DNA of 64,000 nucleotides from Myxococcales bacterium (GCA_020633315.1 JACKDV010000021.1:86742-150741); one strand, 5' to 3'; counted from the first letter of the stretch, positions 1 through 8,870 are shown. Translations and numbers: made by a program. The notes: generated by a model from the sequence alone, not told the origin.

Positions 1-438
1 TTCACGGTGGGCCACAGCCTCGCCCTGCTCGTGCAGACCCTGTGGCCGCTGGCCGTCCCCGGACCGTGGGTGGAGGCCTGCATCACCGCCTCGATCGTGG
101 TCGCGGCCGCCGAGGCGCTGCGCCCTGGCCCGCGTCGCGCGGCAGCATGGCGCTGGGCCCTGGCCTTCGGGGTGGTGCACGGGCTGGGCTTCGCTGGCGC
201 CCTCGCCGAGCTGGGCCTTCCTCCCGATCACCGCTTCGTGGCCCTGCTCGCCTTCAACCTCGGGGTCGAAGGGGCTCAGCTCGTGGCCGTGCTCGGGCTG
301 GTCGTGCTCGCCTCGCTCGGGGCACGGCAGCCGGAGCTCCGCGAGTCCCTGCGCCGCGGCCTCGCCTTCGCCGTCGGGGCGATCGCCACGGCGTGGACCC
401 TCGAGCGCGTAGTCGATTTCTGGAGCACGACGACATGA
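1..438 (+). CDS. HupE/UreJ-like membrane protein, C-terminal part (5' truncated by window edge)
   Basis: The reading frame is open from base 1 (Phe-Thr-Val-Gly-His-Ser-Leu), so the true start lies upstream of the window; the GTG at 7 is internal. The visible 145 residues hold about four hydrophobic segments with conserved-looking GHS near the left edge, GVVHGLGFAGAL in the middle and NLGVEGAQL, a pattern I associate with the HupE/UreJ family of small integral membrane proteins (some members are linked to nickel or other metal handling). The stop overlaps the next start (ATGA, 435-438), so the two genes are probably translationally coupled. Substrate cannot be told from this fragment. Confidence 0.75.
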   Translation, partial: FTVGHSLALLVQTLWPLAVPGPWVEACITASIVVAAAEALRPGPRRAAAWRWALAFGVVHGLGFAGALAELGLPPDHRFVALLAFNLGVEGAQLVAVLGLVVLASLGARQPELRESLRRGLAFAVGAIATAWTLERVVDFWSTTT

Positions 439-2426
439 GCCGATGCCGATCCTCCTTGGGCGGGGCCTGCCTGGCCTCCTCGATCCTGCTGCTCGGCTGC
501 CGCGACGAGCCCCCACCTCCCGCCGCGGGCACGGGGACCACCGGGGCTACCGGCACCACTGGCAGCTCCACCGCCGTCGTGGATGGGACCACCGCCGGGG
601 GCAGCGACGTCCTGCCGGATCTGCCCGGGTCCCCTCCGGTCTGCGACGACTACGACCCGGCCCGCACGGTGCTGTGGGGCGACCTGCACGTCCACACCGC
701 GTTCTCCTTCGACGCCTGGCTGCACGACGTGCGCGTCGACCCCGACCAGGCCTATCGCTTCGCCCGCGGCGAGCCGGTGCAGCTCCCTCCGCTCGACATG
801 CGGGGCAACCCCACCCAGACGGTCCAGATCGATCGCCCGCTGGACTTCGCCGCGATCACCGACCACGCGGAGTTCCTCGCCGAGGTGCAGGCCTGCACCG
901 ATCCGAGTATGGCCGTCTACGACACCACGCTGTGCATCGACTACCGGGCCAACCAGAACGGCGCGCTGGTGACCTTCGCCCTGCAGCTCGGGATGGCGTC
1001 GCCGGTGCGCTTCCCGGAGATCTGCGGGCCCGGCGGGATCGACTGCCCGGCGCTGGCGGCCGAGGTCTGGCAGCGGACGATCGAGGCCGCCGAGGCCCAC
1101 TACGTGGGCGGCCCGAGCTGCGAGTTCACCAGCTTCGTCGGCTACGAGTGGAGCGGAATGCAATCGCTGTCCAACCTCCACCGCAACGTCATCTTCCGCG
1201 GCGCGCAGGTGCCCGCGCGACCGCTCTCGCACTACGAGGCCCCGAGCGCGCAGGCCCTGTGGGACGCGCTGCAGACCGAGTGCCTCGACGCTCCCGGCTG
1301 CGACGTGCTGGCGATCCCTCACAACTCCAATTGGAGCAACGGTCGCCTGTTCCAGGTGGAGTACCCAGGGCGGGGCAGCGACGCCGAGCAGGCCGCTCAG
1401 CGGGCCGCGATGGAGCCGCTGGTGGAGGTCTTCCAGCACAAGGGCGACAGCGAGTGCATGAATGGGCTGTCAGGGGTGCTGGGCGAGCCCGACGAGCTGT
1501 GCGAGTTCGAGAAGCTGCGCGTGGCTCCGTTCGACGATTGCGGCGACGGCATCGGATCCAACGGCATGGTGGGGGGCGGCTGCGTGTCGCGACGCGACTT
1601 CCTGCGAGGCGCGCTGCTCGAAGGCCTGCGCGAGCAGGAGCGCATCGGCGTCAACCCCTTCGCGCTGGGCTTCATCGCCAGCACCGACACCCACAACGGC
1701 ACGCCGGGAATGGTCGACGAGGACGGCTACGTGGGACACGTGGGGCGCGAGGAAGGGGACGCGCTGGCGCGGCTGACCGGGGAGGTCCCCGCGGGGCCGC
1801 GCAACGGCCCGGGTGGTCTGGTGGCGGTGTGGGCCACCGAGAACAGCCGAGACGCGATCTTCGAGGCGCTGCGCCGTCGCGAGACCTACGGCACCAGCGG
1901 GCCCCGCATCACGGTGCGAGTGTTCGGGGGCGCGGAGCTGCCCGAGGACATGTGCAGCCGGGGCGACTTCGTGGCCGTGGGCGACGCCCACGGCGTGCCC
2001 ATGGGAGGAGAGCTGAGCCCGGGCGCGGGCGCGGGCGCCCCTCGCTTTGCCGTGTCGGCGCTGCGCGATCCCATGGGGCTGCCGCTGCAGCGCGCCCAGA
2101 TCGTCAAGGGGTGGATCGACGACATGGGCATGGCCCACGTGGTGGTGCACGACGTGGCCGGCGGGGACAACGGGGCCACCGTGGACCCCACCACCTGCGT
2201 CCCCCAGGGCGACGGGGCCGACTCGCTGTGCTCGGTGTGGTCGGATCCCGACTTCGATCCGAGCCGCCCGGCCTACTACTACGTGCGCGTGGTGGAGAAC
2301 CCTCGCTGCCGCTGGAGCACCACCGACTGTCAGTCCCTCGGTGACATGGCCCCTGCGATCTGCGACGAGCTCCCCACCACGATCCAGGAGCGCGCCTGGA
2401 CCAGCCCCATCTGGTACTCGCCCTAG
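435..2426 (+). CDS. DUF3604 family lipoprotein (PHP-like putative metallohydrolase)
   Basis: 663 residues. The N-terminus is a lipoprotein signal with lipobox LLGC (Cys22), followed by a low-complexity Gly/Thr/Ser linker (about residues 30-60) typical of surface lipoproteins in this lineage. The rest carries metal-site-like motifs of the DUF3604/PHP type: WGDLHVHTAFSFDA, AAITDHAEF, IPHNSNWSNG and STDTHNGTPG, with many His/Asp residues suited to binding a dinuclear metal centre. The family is usually annotated as hypothetical, so the substrate is unknown. The start is the ATG overlapping the upstream stop (ATGA); longer upstream extensions of this frame are antisense-like noise. It converges with the minus-strand gene 9 bases downstream. 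Confidence 0.85.
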   Translation: MSRCRSSLGGACLASSILLLGCRDEPPPPAAGTGTTGATGTTGSSTAVVDGTTAGGSDVLPDLPGSPPVCDDYDPARTVLWGDLHVHTAFSFDAWLHDVRVDPDQAYRFARGEPVQLPPLDMRGNPTQTVQIDRPLDFAAITDHAEFLAEVQACTDPSMAVYDTTLCIDYRANQNGALVTFALQLGMASPVRFPEICGPGGIDCPALAAEVWQRTIEAAEAHYVGGPSCEFTSFVGYEWSGMQSLSNLHRNVIFRGAQVPARPLSHYEAPSAQALWDALQTECLDAPGCDVLAIPHNSNWSNGRLFQVEYPGRGSDAEQAAQRAAMEPLVEVFQHKGDSECMNGLSGVLGEPDELCEFEKLRVAPFDDCGDGIGSNGMVGGGCVSRRDFLRGALLEGLREQERIGVNPFALGFIASTDTHNGTPGMVDEDGYVGHVGREEGDALARLTGEVPAGPRNGPGGLVAVWATENSRDAIFEALRRRETYGTSGPRITVRVFGGAELPEDMCSRGDFVAVGDAHGVPMGGELSPGAGAGAPRFAVSALRDPMGLPLQRAQIVKGWIDDMGMAHVVVHDVAGGDNGATVDPTTCVPQGDGADSLCSVWSDPDFDPSRPAYYYVRVVENPRCRWSTTDCQSLGDMAPAICDELPTTIQERAWTSPIWYSP

Positions 2427-2434
2427 GCGGGCGA

Positions 2435-3139
2435 TCAGCTCTCCACGACCGACTTGATCGCCTGATCGAGGTCGGCGAAGTCCTCGGGACCGACGGCCGA
2501 GTAGTGCACCTCGTTGCGCCCGTCGGCGAACATCACGGTGCGGCTCTTGGTGATGTTGTAGTACTCGTCCCAGGCGCGGTTGGTGCCGTCGGCGTCGGGG
2601 GCGGGCACCACCACCGGCATCTGGATGGCCAGCTTCTCGCGCATCTCGTTGGCCTTGGTCCGGGCGGCCTCGACGTCCTTGGGGGTCACCCCCTTGCCGT
2701 CCTGGATGTCGGTGATCACGGCGAAGGCCTTGAGCTTGTCCTCGCCGTATTTCTGGGCGATGGCATCGAGGTCCTTGAGGTCCTCGAGGAAGGCCTCGTC
2801 GTCCGAGGTACCCACGGCCATGAGCTTGGGGCTGCTGCCGAAGCGGCAGACCTGGCAGTACTTCTCGCCGGACTCGCAGTTGACGATGTCGAACGCGGTC
2901 AGCTTGCCGTCCTTGCCCAGACCGCTGTCGGCGAGCACGCGGGCGTCGAGCTTGGCCTGCCAGGGATCGATCGCCGCGGGCTCGGCGGGCTCGGCCTTGG
3001 AGGCCTCGTCGGAGACCTCGGCCGGCGCCGGCTTGGCCGCGTCGTTCTTGGCGGTCTTGGCCGCGTCGTCGTCCTTGGTGCCGCTGTCACACGCGGGGAC
3101 CACGAGCAGGGCGGCCAGGAGCAATGAGGGTCGGGACAT
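2435..3139 (-). CDS. Lipoprotein with thioredoxin-like features (CxxC)
   Basis: 234 residues. Lipobox VPAC puts the lipidated Cys at 17, followed by an Asp/Ala/Lys/Glu-rich spacer to about residue 60. The globular part contains CESGEKYCQVC (a CxxC inside a Cys cluster) and ends with a strand-turn region NITKSRTVMFADG, which resembles the cis-Pro side of thioredoxin-fold proteins, although no clear cis-Pro is seen. I infer a periplasmic or outer-membrane thioredoxin-like protein, not a proven reductase. The start at 3139 is favoured because AAGGAGG lies 9 bases upstream; the two in-frame upstream starts either overlap that ribosome binding site or lack one. Confidence 0.7.
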   Translation of the reverse strand: MSRPSLLLAALLVVPACDSGTKDDDAAKTAKNDAAKPAPAEVSDEASKAEPAEPAAIDPWQAKLDARVLADSGLGKDGKLTAFDIVNCESGEKYCQVCRFGSSPKLMAVGTSDDEAFLEDLKDLDAIAQKYGEDKLKAFAVITDIQDGKGVTPKDVEAARTKANEMREKLAIQMPVVVPAPDADGTNRAWDEYYNITKSRTVMFADGRNEVHYSAVGPEDFADLDQAIKSVVES

Positions 3140-3243
3140 CGGTGGCATCCTCCTTGTTGGGGATTGCGCCGCGATCGGGGCGATGGGCGCGGGGGCAGCA
3201 TGGCGGCTTTTGCCGCGGCTCGCCACCCATCGCCGGTCGGGGC

Positions 3244-3249
3244 TATCAT
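3244..3249 (+). promoter_or_regulatory. -10-like element TATCAT, leaderless-type promoter
   Basis: TATCAT ends 10 bases before the ATG of the TldD-like gene. No Shine-Dalgarno sequence is present, and a transcript starting about 7 bases after the hexamer would begin at or within a few bases of the start codon. No good -35 is visible. Confidence 0.5.
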
Positions 3250-3259
3250 CCCGGCCACG

Positions 3260-4900
3260 ATGCCGAGCTCTCGACGGCAGTTCTTGACGATTTCGAGCGT
3301 GGGGTCGGCCGCTTGGCTGAGCGGGATCGCGGCGTCTGCTGCGCCGAAGGGCTCGCGCGAGCCAGCTCCCGAGCGTGCTCCATCCTACGACGACCAGGCC
3401 GCGGAGGCCCTGGCGCGCAGCCCCGTGGCCAGCGACGCCGACATCGCCCGTCGGGCGGTCCAGGCCGCGATGGATGGCGGAGCCACCTACGCCGACGCGC
3501 GGCTGGTGCTGATGCGACGCGAGCAGGTGGCGGTGCGTGACGACCGAGCCCGACCGGTCTCGCTACGCGAGCACTACGGGCTGGGGATCCGGGTGGTGGC
3601 CGACGGTGGCTGGGGCTTCGCGGCCATCCAGGCGCTCAGCGATCGCGCCGTCGTCGATGCGGCCAAGCTCGCGGTGACGAGCGCTCGCGCCAACGGCAAG
3701 CTGCGCAAGGACCTGGGCCAGCCCCTGGTCGAGCTGGTCCCCGCTCCGGTGGCCAAGGCCACCTGGGTGACGCCCCACGAGATCGATCCCTTCGACGTGG
3801 CGCCGATCGACAAGGCCGAGATGCTGCTGGAGATCGCGGCACGAGCCAAGGCGGTCAAGGGCGTCAGCTTCGTGGAGGCCGGGTTCTCCGCGGTGGCCGA
3901 GGACAAGCTCCTGGTCACCAGCGACGGCTCGGAGCTGCACCAGATCTTCCTCCGGGTGGCGCCGCAGCTCACCGTGACCGCCGTGGACCGACGCCGCGGG
4001 GGCTTTGCCTCGCGCGACCACGAGGCCCCCGCGATGCTGGCCGGCTGGGAGTACCTGCGGGACCTGGGCCTGCGCAACGATGCGGCCGGGGTGGGGGAGG
4101 ACGCGGTGCGCAAGCTGCATGCCGCGTCGGTGGAGCCCGGCGTGAAGACGGTCGTGCTCGCGCCCAGCAACCTGTGGCTCACGATCCACGAGAGCATCGG
4201 CCACCCCACGGAGCTCGATCGGGTGATGGGGCTCGAGGCCGACCTGGCGGGGACCAGCTTCCTGCGCCCCGAGGATCTCGGCGAGCGCAGGATCGGCTCC
4301 GAGCGCGTCAACCTGGTGGCCGATCGCACGCAGCCGGGTGGGCTGGCCACGGTGGGCTGGGACGACGAGGGCGTGGCGGCGCAGCGCTGGGACCTGGTGC
4401 GCGACGGCAAGCTCGTCGGCTGGCAGACGACCCGGGATCAGGCCAAGTGGATCGGCGAGAGCGCCAGCCGGGGTTGCTGCTACGGCGAGGGCCACGACGG
4501 CGTGCCGTTCCAGCGCATGCCCAACGTGAGCCTCCAGCCCGGGCCCGAGGGCTACACCACCGAGGACCTGATCAACGCCACCGAGGACGGCATCTACGTC
4601 ACCGGGCGTGGGAGCTGGTCGATCGACCAGCAGCGCTACAACTTCCAGTTCTCGGGGCAGACCTTCTGGGAGATCAAGCGGGGTCGGCTCACCCGCCCGC
4701 TGCGGGACGTGGCCTATCAGGCCAACACCATCGAGTTCTGGAGCTCGTGCGACATGATCGGAGGCCCGGGCACCTACCGCCTGGGGGGCACCTTCGGGGA
4801 CGGCAAGGGACAGCCGCACCAGAGCAACTCGGTCAGCCACGGCTGCCCTCCCGCTCGCTTCACCGCCAACGTCATCAACACCGGAGGGACGGACCAGTGA
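3260..4900 (+). CDS. TldD-like metalloprotease with Tat signal
   Basis: 546 residues of the TldD/PmbA (U62) family. The zinc-type motif HESIGH (His310-Glu311...His315) followed by PTELDRVMG is the TldD signature, so this is the catalytic partner of a TldD/TldE-type heterodimer; TldD/TldE process modified peptides such as microcin B17 and act as broad peptidases. Unusually, the N-terminus (SSRRQFLTI, then a hydrophobic stretch and ASAA) looks like a twin-arginine export signal, whereas classical TldD is cytoplasmic. The ATG at 3260 is chosen because it begins this signal and lies just after TATCAT. The stop overlaps the GTG of the partner gene (GTGA), indicating coupling. Confidence 0.88.
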   Translation: MPSSRRQFLTISSVGSAAWLSGIAASAAPKGSREPAPERAPSYDDQAAEALARSPVASDADIARRAVQAAMDGGATYADARLVLMRREQVAVRDDRARPVSLREHYGLGIRVVADGGWGFAAIQALSDRAVVDAAKLAVTSARANGKLRKDLGQPLVELVPAPVAKATWVTPHEIDPFDVAPIDKAEMLLEIAARAKAVKGVSFVEAGFSAVAEDKLLVTSDGSELHQIFLRVAPQLTVTAVDRRRGGFASRDHEAPAMLAGWEYLRDLGLRNDAAGVGEDAVRKLHAASVEPGVKTVVLAPSNLWLTIHESIGHPTELDRVMGLEADLAGTSFLRPEDLGERRIGSERVNLVADRTQPGGLATVGWDDEGVAAQRWDLVRDGKLVGWQTTRDQAKWIGESASRGCCYGEGHDGVPFQRMPNVSLQPGPEGYTTEDLINATEDGIYVTGRGSWSIDQQRYNFQFSGQTFWEIKRGRLTRPLRDVAYQANTIEFWSSCDMIGGPGTYRLGGTFGDGKGQPHQSNSVSHGCPPARFTANVINTGGTDQ

Positions 4901-6225
4901 CCCTGCTGCGAAAGGATGCCAAGCGCCTGGTCGACAAGGTGCTCGCGCAGGCGAGCGTGGGCGACCTGCGGGTCCAAGTCTCGGCGTCGAAGCGGGGGCA
5001 CCTGCGCTACGGCGCGGGCCGGCCCACCACCTCGGGTGACGTGGACGGGGTGACCCTGGCCGTCACCGCGAGCAAGGGGCGGCGGACGGCCACGGTCACC
5101 GGCAGCCGCACCGACGATGCTGCGGTCGCCGAGCTCGTTCGTCGGGCCGAGGGCCTGGCCGAGCTGTCGCCCGAGGATCCGGAGCACATGCCGCCCTTGG
5201 CCGAGGCGAGCTACCCCAAGGTTCGCGCCGAGGACAAGGCGGTCACGCGCCTCGATCCCGGCGCTCGGGCCGAGCTCGTGGGGCGGGCCATTCGACGGGC
5301 CGAGGCCGATGGCGTGGCCGCGGCGGGCCTGCTCGAGCACGAGCAGCTCGCGACCGCGGTCGGCAATCGCTCGGGGTTGTTCGCCCATCACGCCTGCACC
5401 CAGGTGAGCCTGTCGGCCACCTGCCGCACCGAGGACGGCACGGGGAGCGCCCGGGCGGGCTTCGTCTCGCATGCGCTCTCGGGCTTGGTCCCCGAGATCC
5501 TGGTGAGCGACGCGGCGCAGCGCGCCAAGCGGTCGCAGCTGCCCGCTCCCCGGGATCCGGGGCGCTACCCGGTGATCCTCGCGCCCCAGGCCGTCGCCGA
5601 TCTACTCGATGTCTTCGTCGGGGGCCTCGATGCTCGTCGCGCCGACGAGGGGCGCAGCGCGTTCTCTCGCAAGGGGGGCGGCAACCTGGTCGGCGATGCC
5701 CTCTTCGACTCGCGGGTCGAGCTGTGGAGCGACCCTGCCGATCCGAACGACCCGGCCTCGCCCTTCGATCGCGGGGGTCGTCCCCACCGGAAGGTGAAGT
5801 GGGTCGAGGGCGGCGTGCTCCGGGCCCTGCACAACTCGCGCTACTGGGCCGACAAGCAGGGGCTCGAGGATCTCCCCATGCCCTCTTCTCTGCACATGGG
5901 CGGGGGAACGGACGACCTCGATGCCCTGGTGAGCGGCTTCGATCGCGGGATCCTGATCTCTCGCTTCTGGTACATCCGCATGCTCGATCCGCAGCAGCTG
6001 CTGGTCACTGGGCTCACGCGAGACGGCACCTTCTGGATCGACAAGGGCAAGGTCGTGGAGCCGGTCCGCAACTTCCGCTTCAACGACAGCCCGCTCACCC
6101 TGCTGCGCAAGGTCGTCGCGCTCGGTCGACCCCAGCGAGCCGGCCTCAGCACCGAGCGGGTCACCGTCGTGCCGCCGCTGGTCGTCTCGGAGTTCGAGCT
6201 GAGCAGCGTCAGCGACGCGGTGTAG
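4897..6225 (+). CDS. PmbA/TldE-like partner protein
   Basis: 442 residues of the same TldD/PmbA family but without the HExxxH motif, so it fits the non-catalytic or TldE/PmbA-like half. Visible family features include GRYPVILAPQAVADLL and the C-terminal region with GTFWIDKGKVVEPVRNFRFNDS, typical of this family. The GTG start overlaps the stop of the TldD-like gene (GTGA) and has GGAGGG about 9 bases upstream. Unlike its partner it has no obvious export signal, so if the pair forms a heterodimer the two subunits must meet before Tat export, or the first signal is not functional. Confidence 0.85.
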   Translation: MTLLRKDAKRLVDKVLAQASVGDLRVQVSASKRGHLRYGAGRPTTSGDVDGVTLAVTASKGRRTATVTGSRTDDAAVAELVRRAEGLAELSPEDPEHMPPLAEASYPKVRAEDKAVTRLDPGARAELVGRAIRRAEADGVAAAGLLEHEQLATAVGNRSGLFAHHACTQVSLSATCRTEDGTGSARAGFVSHALSGLVPEILVSDAAQRAKRSQLPAPRDPGRYPVILAPQAVADLLDVFVGGLDARRADEGRSAFSRKGGGNLVGDALFDSRVELWSDPADPNDPASPFDRGGRPHRKVKWVEGGVLRALHNSRYWADKQGLEDLPMPSSLHMGGGTDDLDALVSGFDRGILISRFWYIRMLDPQQLLVTGLTRDGTFWIDKGKVVEPVRNFRFNDSPLTLLRKVVALGRPQRAGLSTERVTVVPPLVVSEFELSSVSDAV

Positions 6226-6255
6226 CCGCTGCGGACTGCTGCGGGGGCCTCGTCG

Positions 6256-6261
6256 TATGCT
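6256..6261 (+). promoter_or_regulatory. -10-like element TATGCT, leaderless-type promoter
   Basis: TATGCT is 7 bases before the ATG at 6269. The hexamer itself contains an in-frame ATG (6257), which argues that 6257 is not the start and that transcription begins at about 6269. Confidence 0.5.
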
Positions 6262-6268
6262 GGTCCCC

Positions 6269-7993
6269 ATGCAGCGTGGGCGGCGACTGTCACCGATCCT
6301 CCTCGTGGCCGGAGCGACGGTGGTCGTCGCCGTGCCCGTTCGAGCCCGCGCCGACGAGCCCGTCCTGCTGCGGCAGACCTGGAGCGGGCACGTGGGGTTC
6401 TTCGCCACCGGGGCGCCCATGGCCGTCGATGGCCCCGACGCCGACACCACGAGCGTCGACACCCTCGCGCAGCCTGCCATGGTCGAGGTGGGCCCGCCCG
6501 ACATCCCAGCGAGCGCCGAGCTACTCGCCGCCTACCTCTACTGGGGCGGCTCGATCCCCAACAGCGAGTGCACCAACCCGGCCGAGATCGACGACGCGGT
6601 GGACTTCACCCCGCCGGGCGGCATGGTCATGCCCGTCCTGGCGGACGCCTGCTTCTGCTCGGTCGCGGGGTCGATGGCCTACGACGTGCAGCTCTGCCGC
6701 GCCGAGGTGACCGCTCTCGTCCCGATGCTCGAGGGGACCTACGTGGTCGATTCCTTCGCGGCGCTCATCGACAACCAGACCACCAATAACGCTTCGTTCT
6801 CGATCGTGGTGGTCTACAGCGCGCCCTTGCTGTCGCCGCGGAGGGTCGCGCTCTACGACGGGCTGCTCACGATGTCGAGCGACACCAACCAGGAGCAGAC
6901 CATCACGCTCGGGGGTCTCGACATTGACGACCCACCGAGCGGGGACCTGACCTGGTACGTCCTCGAAGGCGATGTGGGGGGGTCCGTGGGCGAAGGGGTG
7001 GAGGTCACGGGCAGCCCAGGAGGCGGGGTGCTGGTGCTCTCGGATGCGGTGAACCCGGCCGGCAATCCCATGAACCACACGATCAACACGACGATCCCCG
7101 TCCAGGTGGACACCTTGGGGGTCGACATCGATCGCTTCTCGATCGACGCCGCGCTGCTCTCCACCGATGACGCGGTGGAGGTCCGCTACACTGCGGGGAT
7201 CGACAAGTGGTGGCTCGCCTACGACGTCGTGGGGGTCAACGTGTTCGAGCCGGTGCTCTACGCGGGCTCGGAGAAGCGCTGGGAGCTCCATGACGATGCC
7301 GATGGTGACGGGGCGCCGTCGCCCGGTGATGTCGTTCGCTACACCGTGCACCTCGAGAACACGGGCAACGCCGAGGGGCTCGTGGGACTGGTCGACTCGA
7401 TTCCACCCGAGGCGGAGAGCTGGGCGCTGGTGGATGCAGGCGGTGGGACCGACGTGAGCATGGGGAACACACTGGAGATCGTGGGCGTGCCGATTGTCGT
7501 GGGGGGCAGTGCCGACGTGGTGCTCGACGTGGTGCTCGCGATGGTCCCGGCCGGCACCGAGATGAGCAACGTGGCGAGCTACTCCGCCGAGCCCGGGGGG
7601 CTCGTGGGGGAGCTCGTCGCCCCGCCCGTCGTCATCGGCGAGGCGGCCGTCGGGGATTCCAGCGGTGGTGGTGAGTCGACCGGCGGGAGCGTCGATGGCT
7701 CGGGCACGGGCGAGGGGGCGACCGGTGGAATGGGCACGGGGGGAGACTCGGGCGTGGTCGAGGGAACATCCGTCGGCCCGAGCTCGGAGACGGGGGATGT
7801 CGTCTCTGCCGACGGTACCTCCGTGGGCTTCACCGGAGGTGCGGGAGAAGCCTCTGGTTGTGGGTGTCGCGCGGAGTCGTCACCGGGTCGCGCCAGCGGG
7901 TGGTGGTGGGGCTGGCTCGTGCTTCCCTGGGCCCGACGTCGGCGTGGACGGCAACGACGAGGAGGGCCGCGGTGCGGGCCGAGCCGGGGTTGA
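6269..7993 (+). CDS. Secreted DUF11-type surface protein with MYXO-CTERM-like tail
   Basis: 574 residues. The signal peptide ends near RARA/DEP. The N-terminal two thirds is rich in beta-strand-like sequence (WSGHVGFFATGA, LYWGG); about residues 325-450 resemble a DUF11-type repeat (VRYTVHLENTGNAEG, then IPPEAES). A long Ser/Gly/Thr-rich linker follows. The C-terminus GCGC, then a Trp-rich hydrophobic segment and a run of arginines (ARRRRGRQRR) fits the MYXO-CTERM sorting signal of myxobacterial surface proteins: a Cys motif, a membrane segment and a basic tail. The basic tail is longer than usual, and the last 22 bases overlap the next gene. Role is likely structural or adhesive at the surface (inference). 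Confidence 0.75.
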   Translation: MQRGRRLSPILLVAGATVVVAVPVRARADEPVLLRQTWSGHVGFFATGAPMAVDGPDADTTSVDTLAQPAMVEVGPPDIPASAELLAAYLYWGGSIPNSECTNPAEIDDAVDFTPPGGMVMPVLADACFCSVAGSMAYDVQLCRAEVTALVPMLEGTYVVDSFAALIDNQTTNNASFSIVVVYSAPLLSPRRVALYDGLLTMSSDTNQEQTITLGGLDIDDPPSGDLTWYVLEGDVGGSVGEGVEVTGSPGGGVLVLSDAVNPAGNPMNHTINTTIPVQVDTLGVDIDRFSIDAALLSTDDAVEVRYTAGIDKWWLAYDVVGVNVFEPVLYAGSEKRWELHDDADGDGAPSPGDVVRYTVHLENTGNAEGLVGLVDSIPPEAESWALVDAGGGTDVSMGNTLEIVGVPIVVGGSADVVLDVVLAMVPAGTEMSNVASYSAEPGGLVGELVAPPVVIGEAAVGDSSGGGESTGGSVDGSGTGEGATGGMGTGGDSGVVEGTSVGPSSETGDVVSADGTSVGFTGGAGEASGCGCRAESSPGRASGWWWGWLVLPWARRRRGRQRRGGPRCGPSRG

Positions 7994-8499
7994 TCCTGCT
8001 GGGCGGCCTATTGGGGGCATGCGGTCCGGCCGTGAGCCTGGACGATCCCCGAGGCCCGGAGCCCACGGGAACGGGTGGATCGGGGAGCACGGCGAGCCCG
8101 GGCGGCACCTCGTCCTCGGGAGGAGCTCCTTCGGATTCGACCACGGATGATGGACCTCGGCTCGACGTGATGCCCCTCTTCGATCTCGGGGCAGCTCCGA
8201 AGCGACCGATGTACGCACCCTGCTATGACGACGAGGAGTGTATGGACGGGCTGCAGTGCGTCACGCTCAAGTACGAGAAGTTGCTGGTGGGGTCGATCTG
8301 CACGGTGCCCTGTGAGGATCCCATGGCCGACTGCGAGCCCGCTCCCGATGGCTGGATGGCCACTTGTGCGCTCCACGTGGAGGACGGACAGCTCGACGTG
8401 TGCGCCATCGCGTGTGACGTCCGCAGCTACTGTCCAGGCGGGTACTGCATGGAGCTATTCGGGCCACGAGGCGAGTCGCAGGACGTCTGCGTGCCGTGA
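7972..8499 (+). CDS. Cysteine-rich lipoprotein, function unknown
   Basis: 175 residues. The GTG start has GGAGG about 8 bases upstream and sits inside the end of the preceding gene in another frame. The lipobox LGAC gives Cys17, followed by a Gly/Ser/Thr linker (about residues 30-60). The globular region has about ten Cys, including YDDEECMDGLQC, CTVPCEDPMADC and CPGGYC, spaced like small disulfide-bonded extracellular modules that recur in myxobacterial lipoproteins. The overlap with the MYXO-CTERM gene suggests co-expression of two surface proteins. No enzymatic motif is visible. Confidence 0.75.
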   Translation: MRAEPGLILLGGLLGACGPAVSLDDPRGPEPTGTGGSGSTASPGGTSSSGGAPSDSTTDDGPRLDVMPLFDLGAAPKRPMYAPCYDDEECMDGLQCVTLKYEKLLVGSICTVPCEDPMADCEPAPDGWMATCALHVEDGQLDVCAIACDVRSYCPGGYCMELFGPRGESQDVCVP

Positions 8500-8535
8500 G
8501 GCGAGCCCGAGCGAGGCCTTCCAACCCGGGAGGAC

Positions 8536-8661
8536 CGAACGCGACATGCAGGAGACCTACGGGAGGCTCGGGCGGGCCGAACGCGACATGCAAGGGGCTT
8601 ACGGGAGGCTCGGGCGGGCCGAACGCGACATGCAGGAGGCTTACGGGAGGCTCGGGCAGAA
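8536..8661. repeat. 42-bp tandem direct repeat, three copies
   Basis: Three head-to-tail copies start at 8536, 8578 and 8620. Each begins CGAACGCGACATGCA, then GGAGGCTTACGGGAGGCTCG with minor changes, then GGCGGGC. A fourth, degraded copy begins near 8663 (CGAAGGCGACACG). There are no unique spacers, so this is not a CRISPR. The period is a multiple of three, but neither strand shows a supported gene. Confidence 0.85.
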
Positions 8662-8686
8662 CCGAAGGCGACACGAAAGGCCAACG

Positions 8687-8870
8687 GGAGCCCTTGGAGC
8701 ACCCAGACCGGCGGGTGAGGACCTCCCGGAAGCCTGCGAGGGCCGAAGGACGGAAGGCCGAGAGCTTGCGGGAGCCCTTGGAGCACCGAGACAGGAGAGC
8801 GGGGGCGCCCAGAAGCCCTCGAGGGCCGAGAGGCGAGAGGTCGGGACCTGCGGGAGCCCTGGAGCGCCGA
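8687..8870. repeat. Dispersed degenerate repeat around GGGAGCCCTTGGAGCACC
   Basis: GGGAGCCCTTGGAGCACC occurs at about 8687 and 8779, and a decayed form GGGAGCCCTGGAGCGCC near 8850. Related G-rich words (GAGGGCCGA) lie between. Together with the upstream array this suggests a decaying repeat-derived spacer. Confidence 0.6.

Noticed and set aside
8536..8661. Possible CRISPR array
   Set aside because: Units are contiguous without unique spacers, unit length is 42 bp, and no cas genes are nearby.
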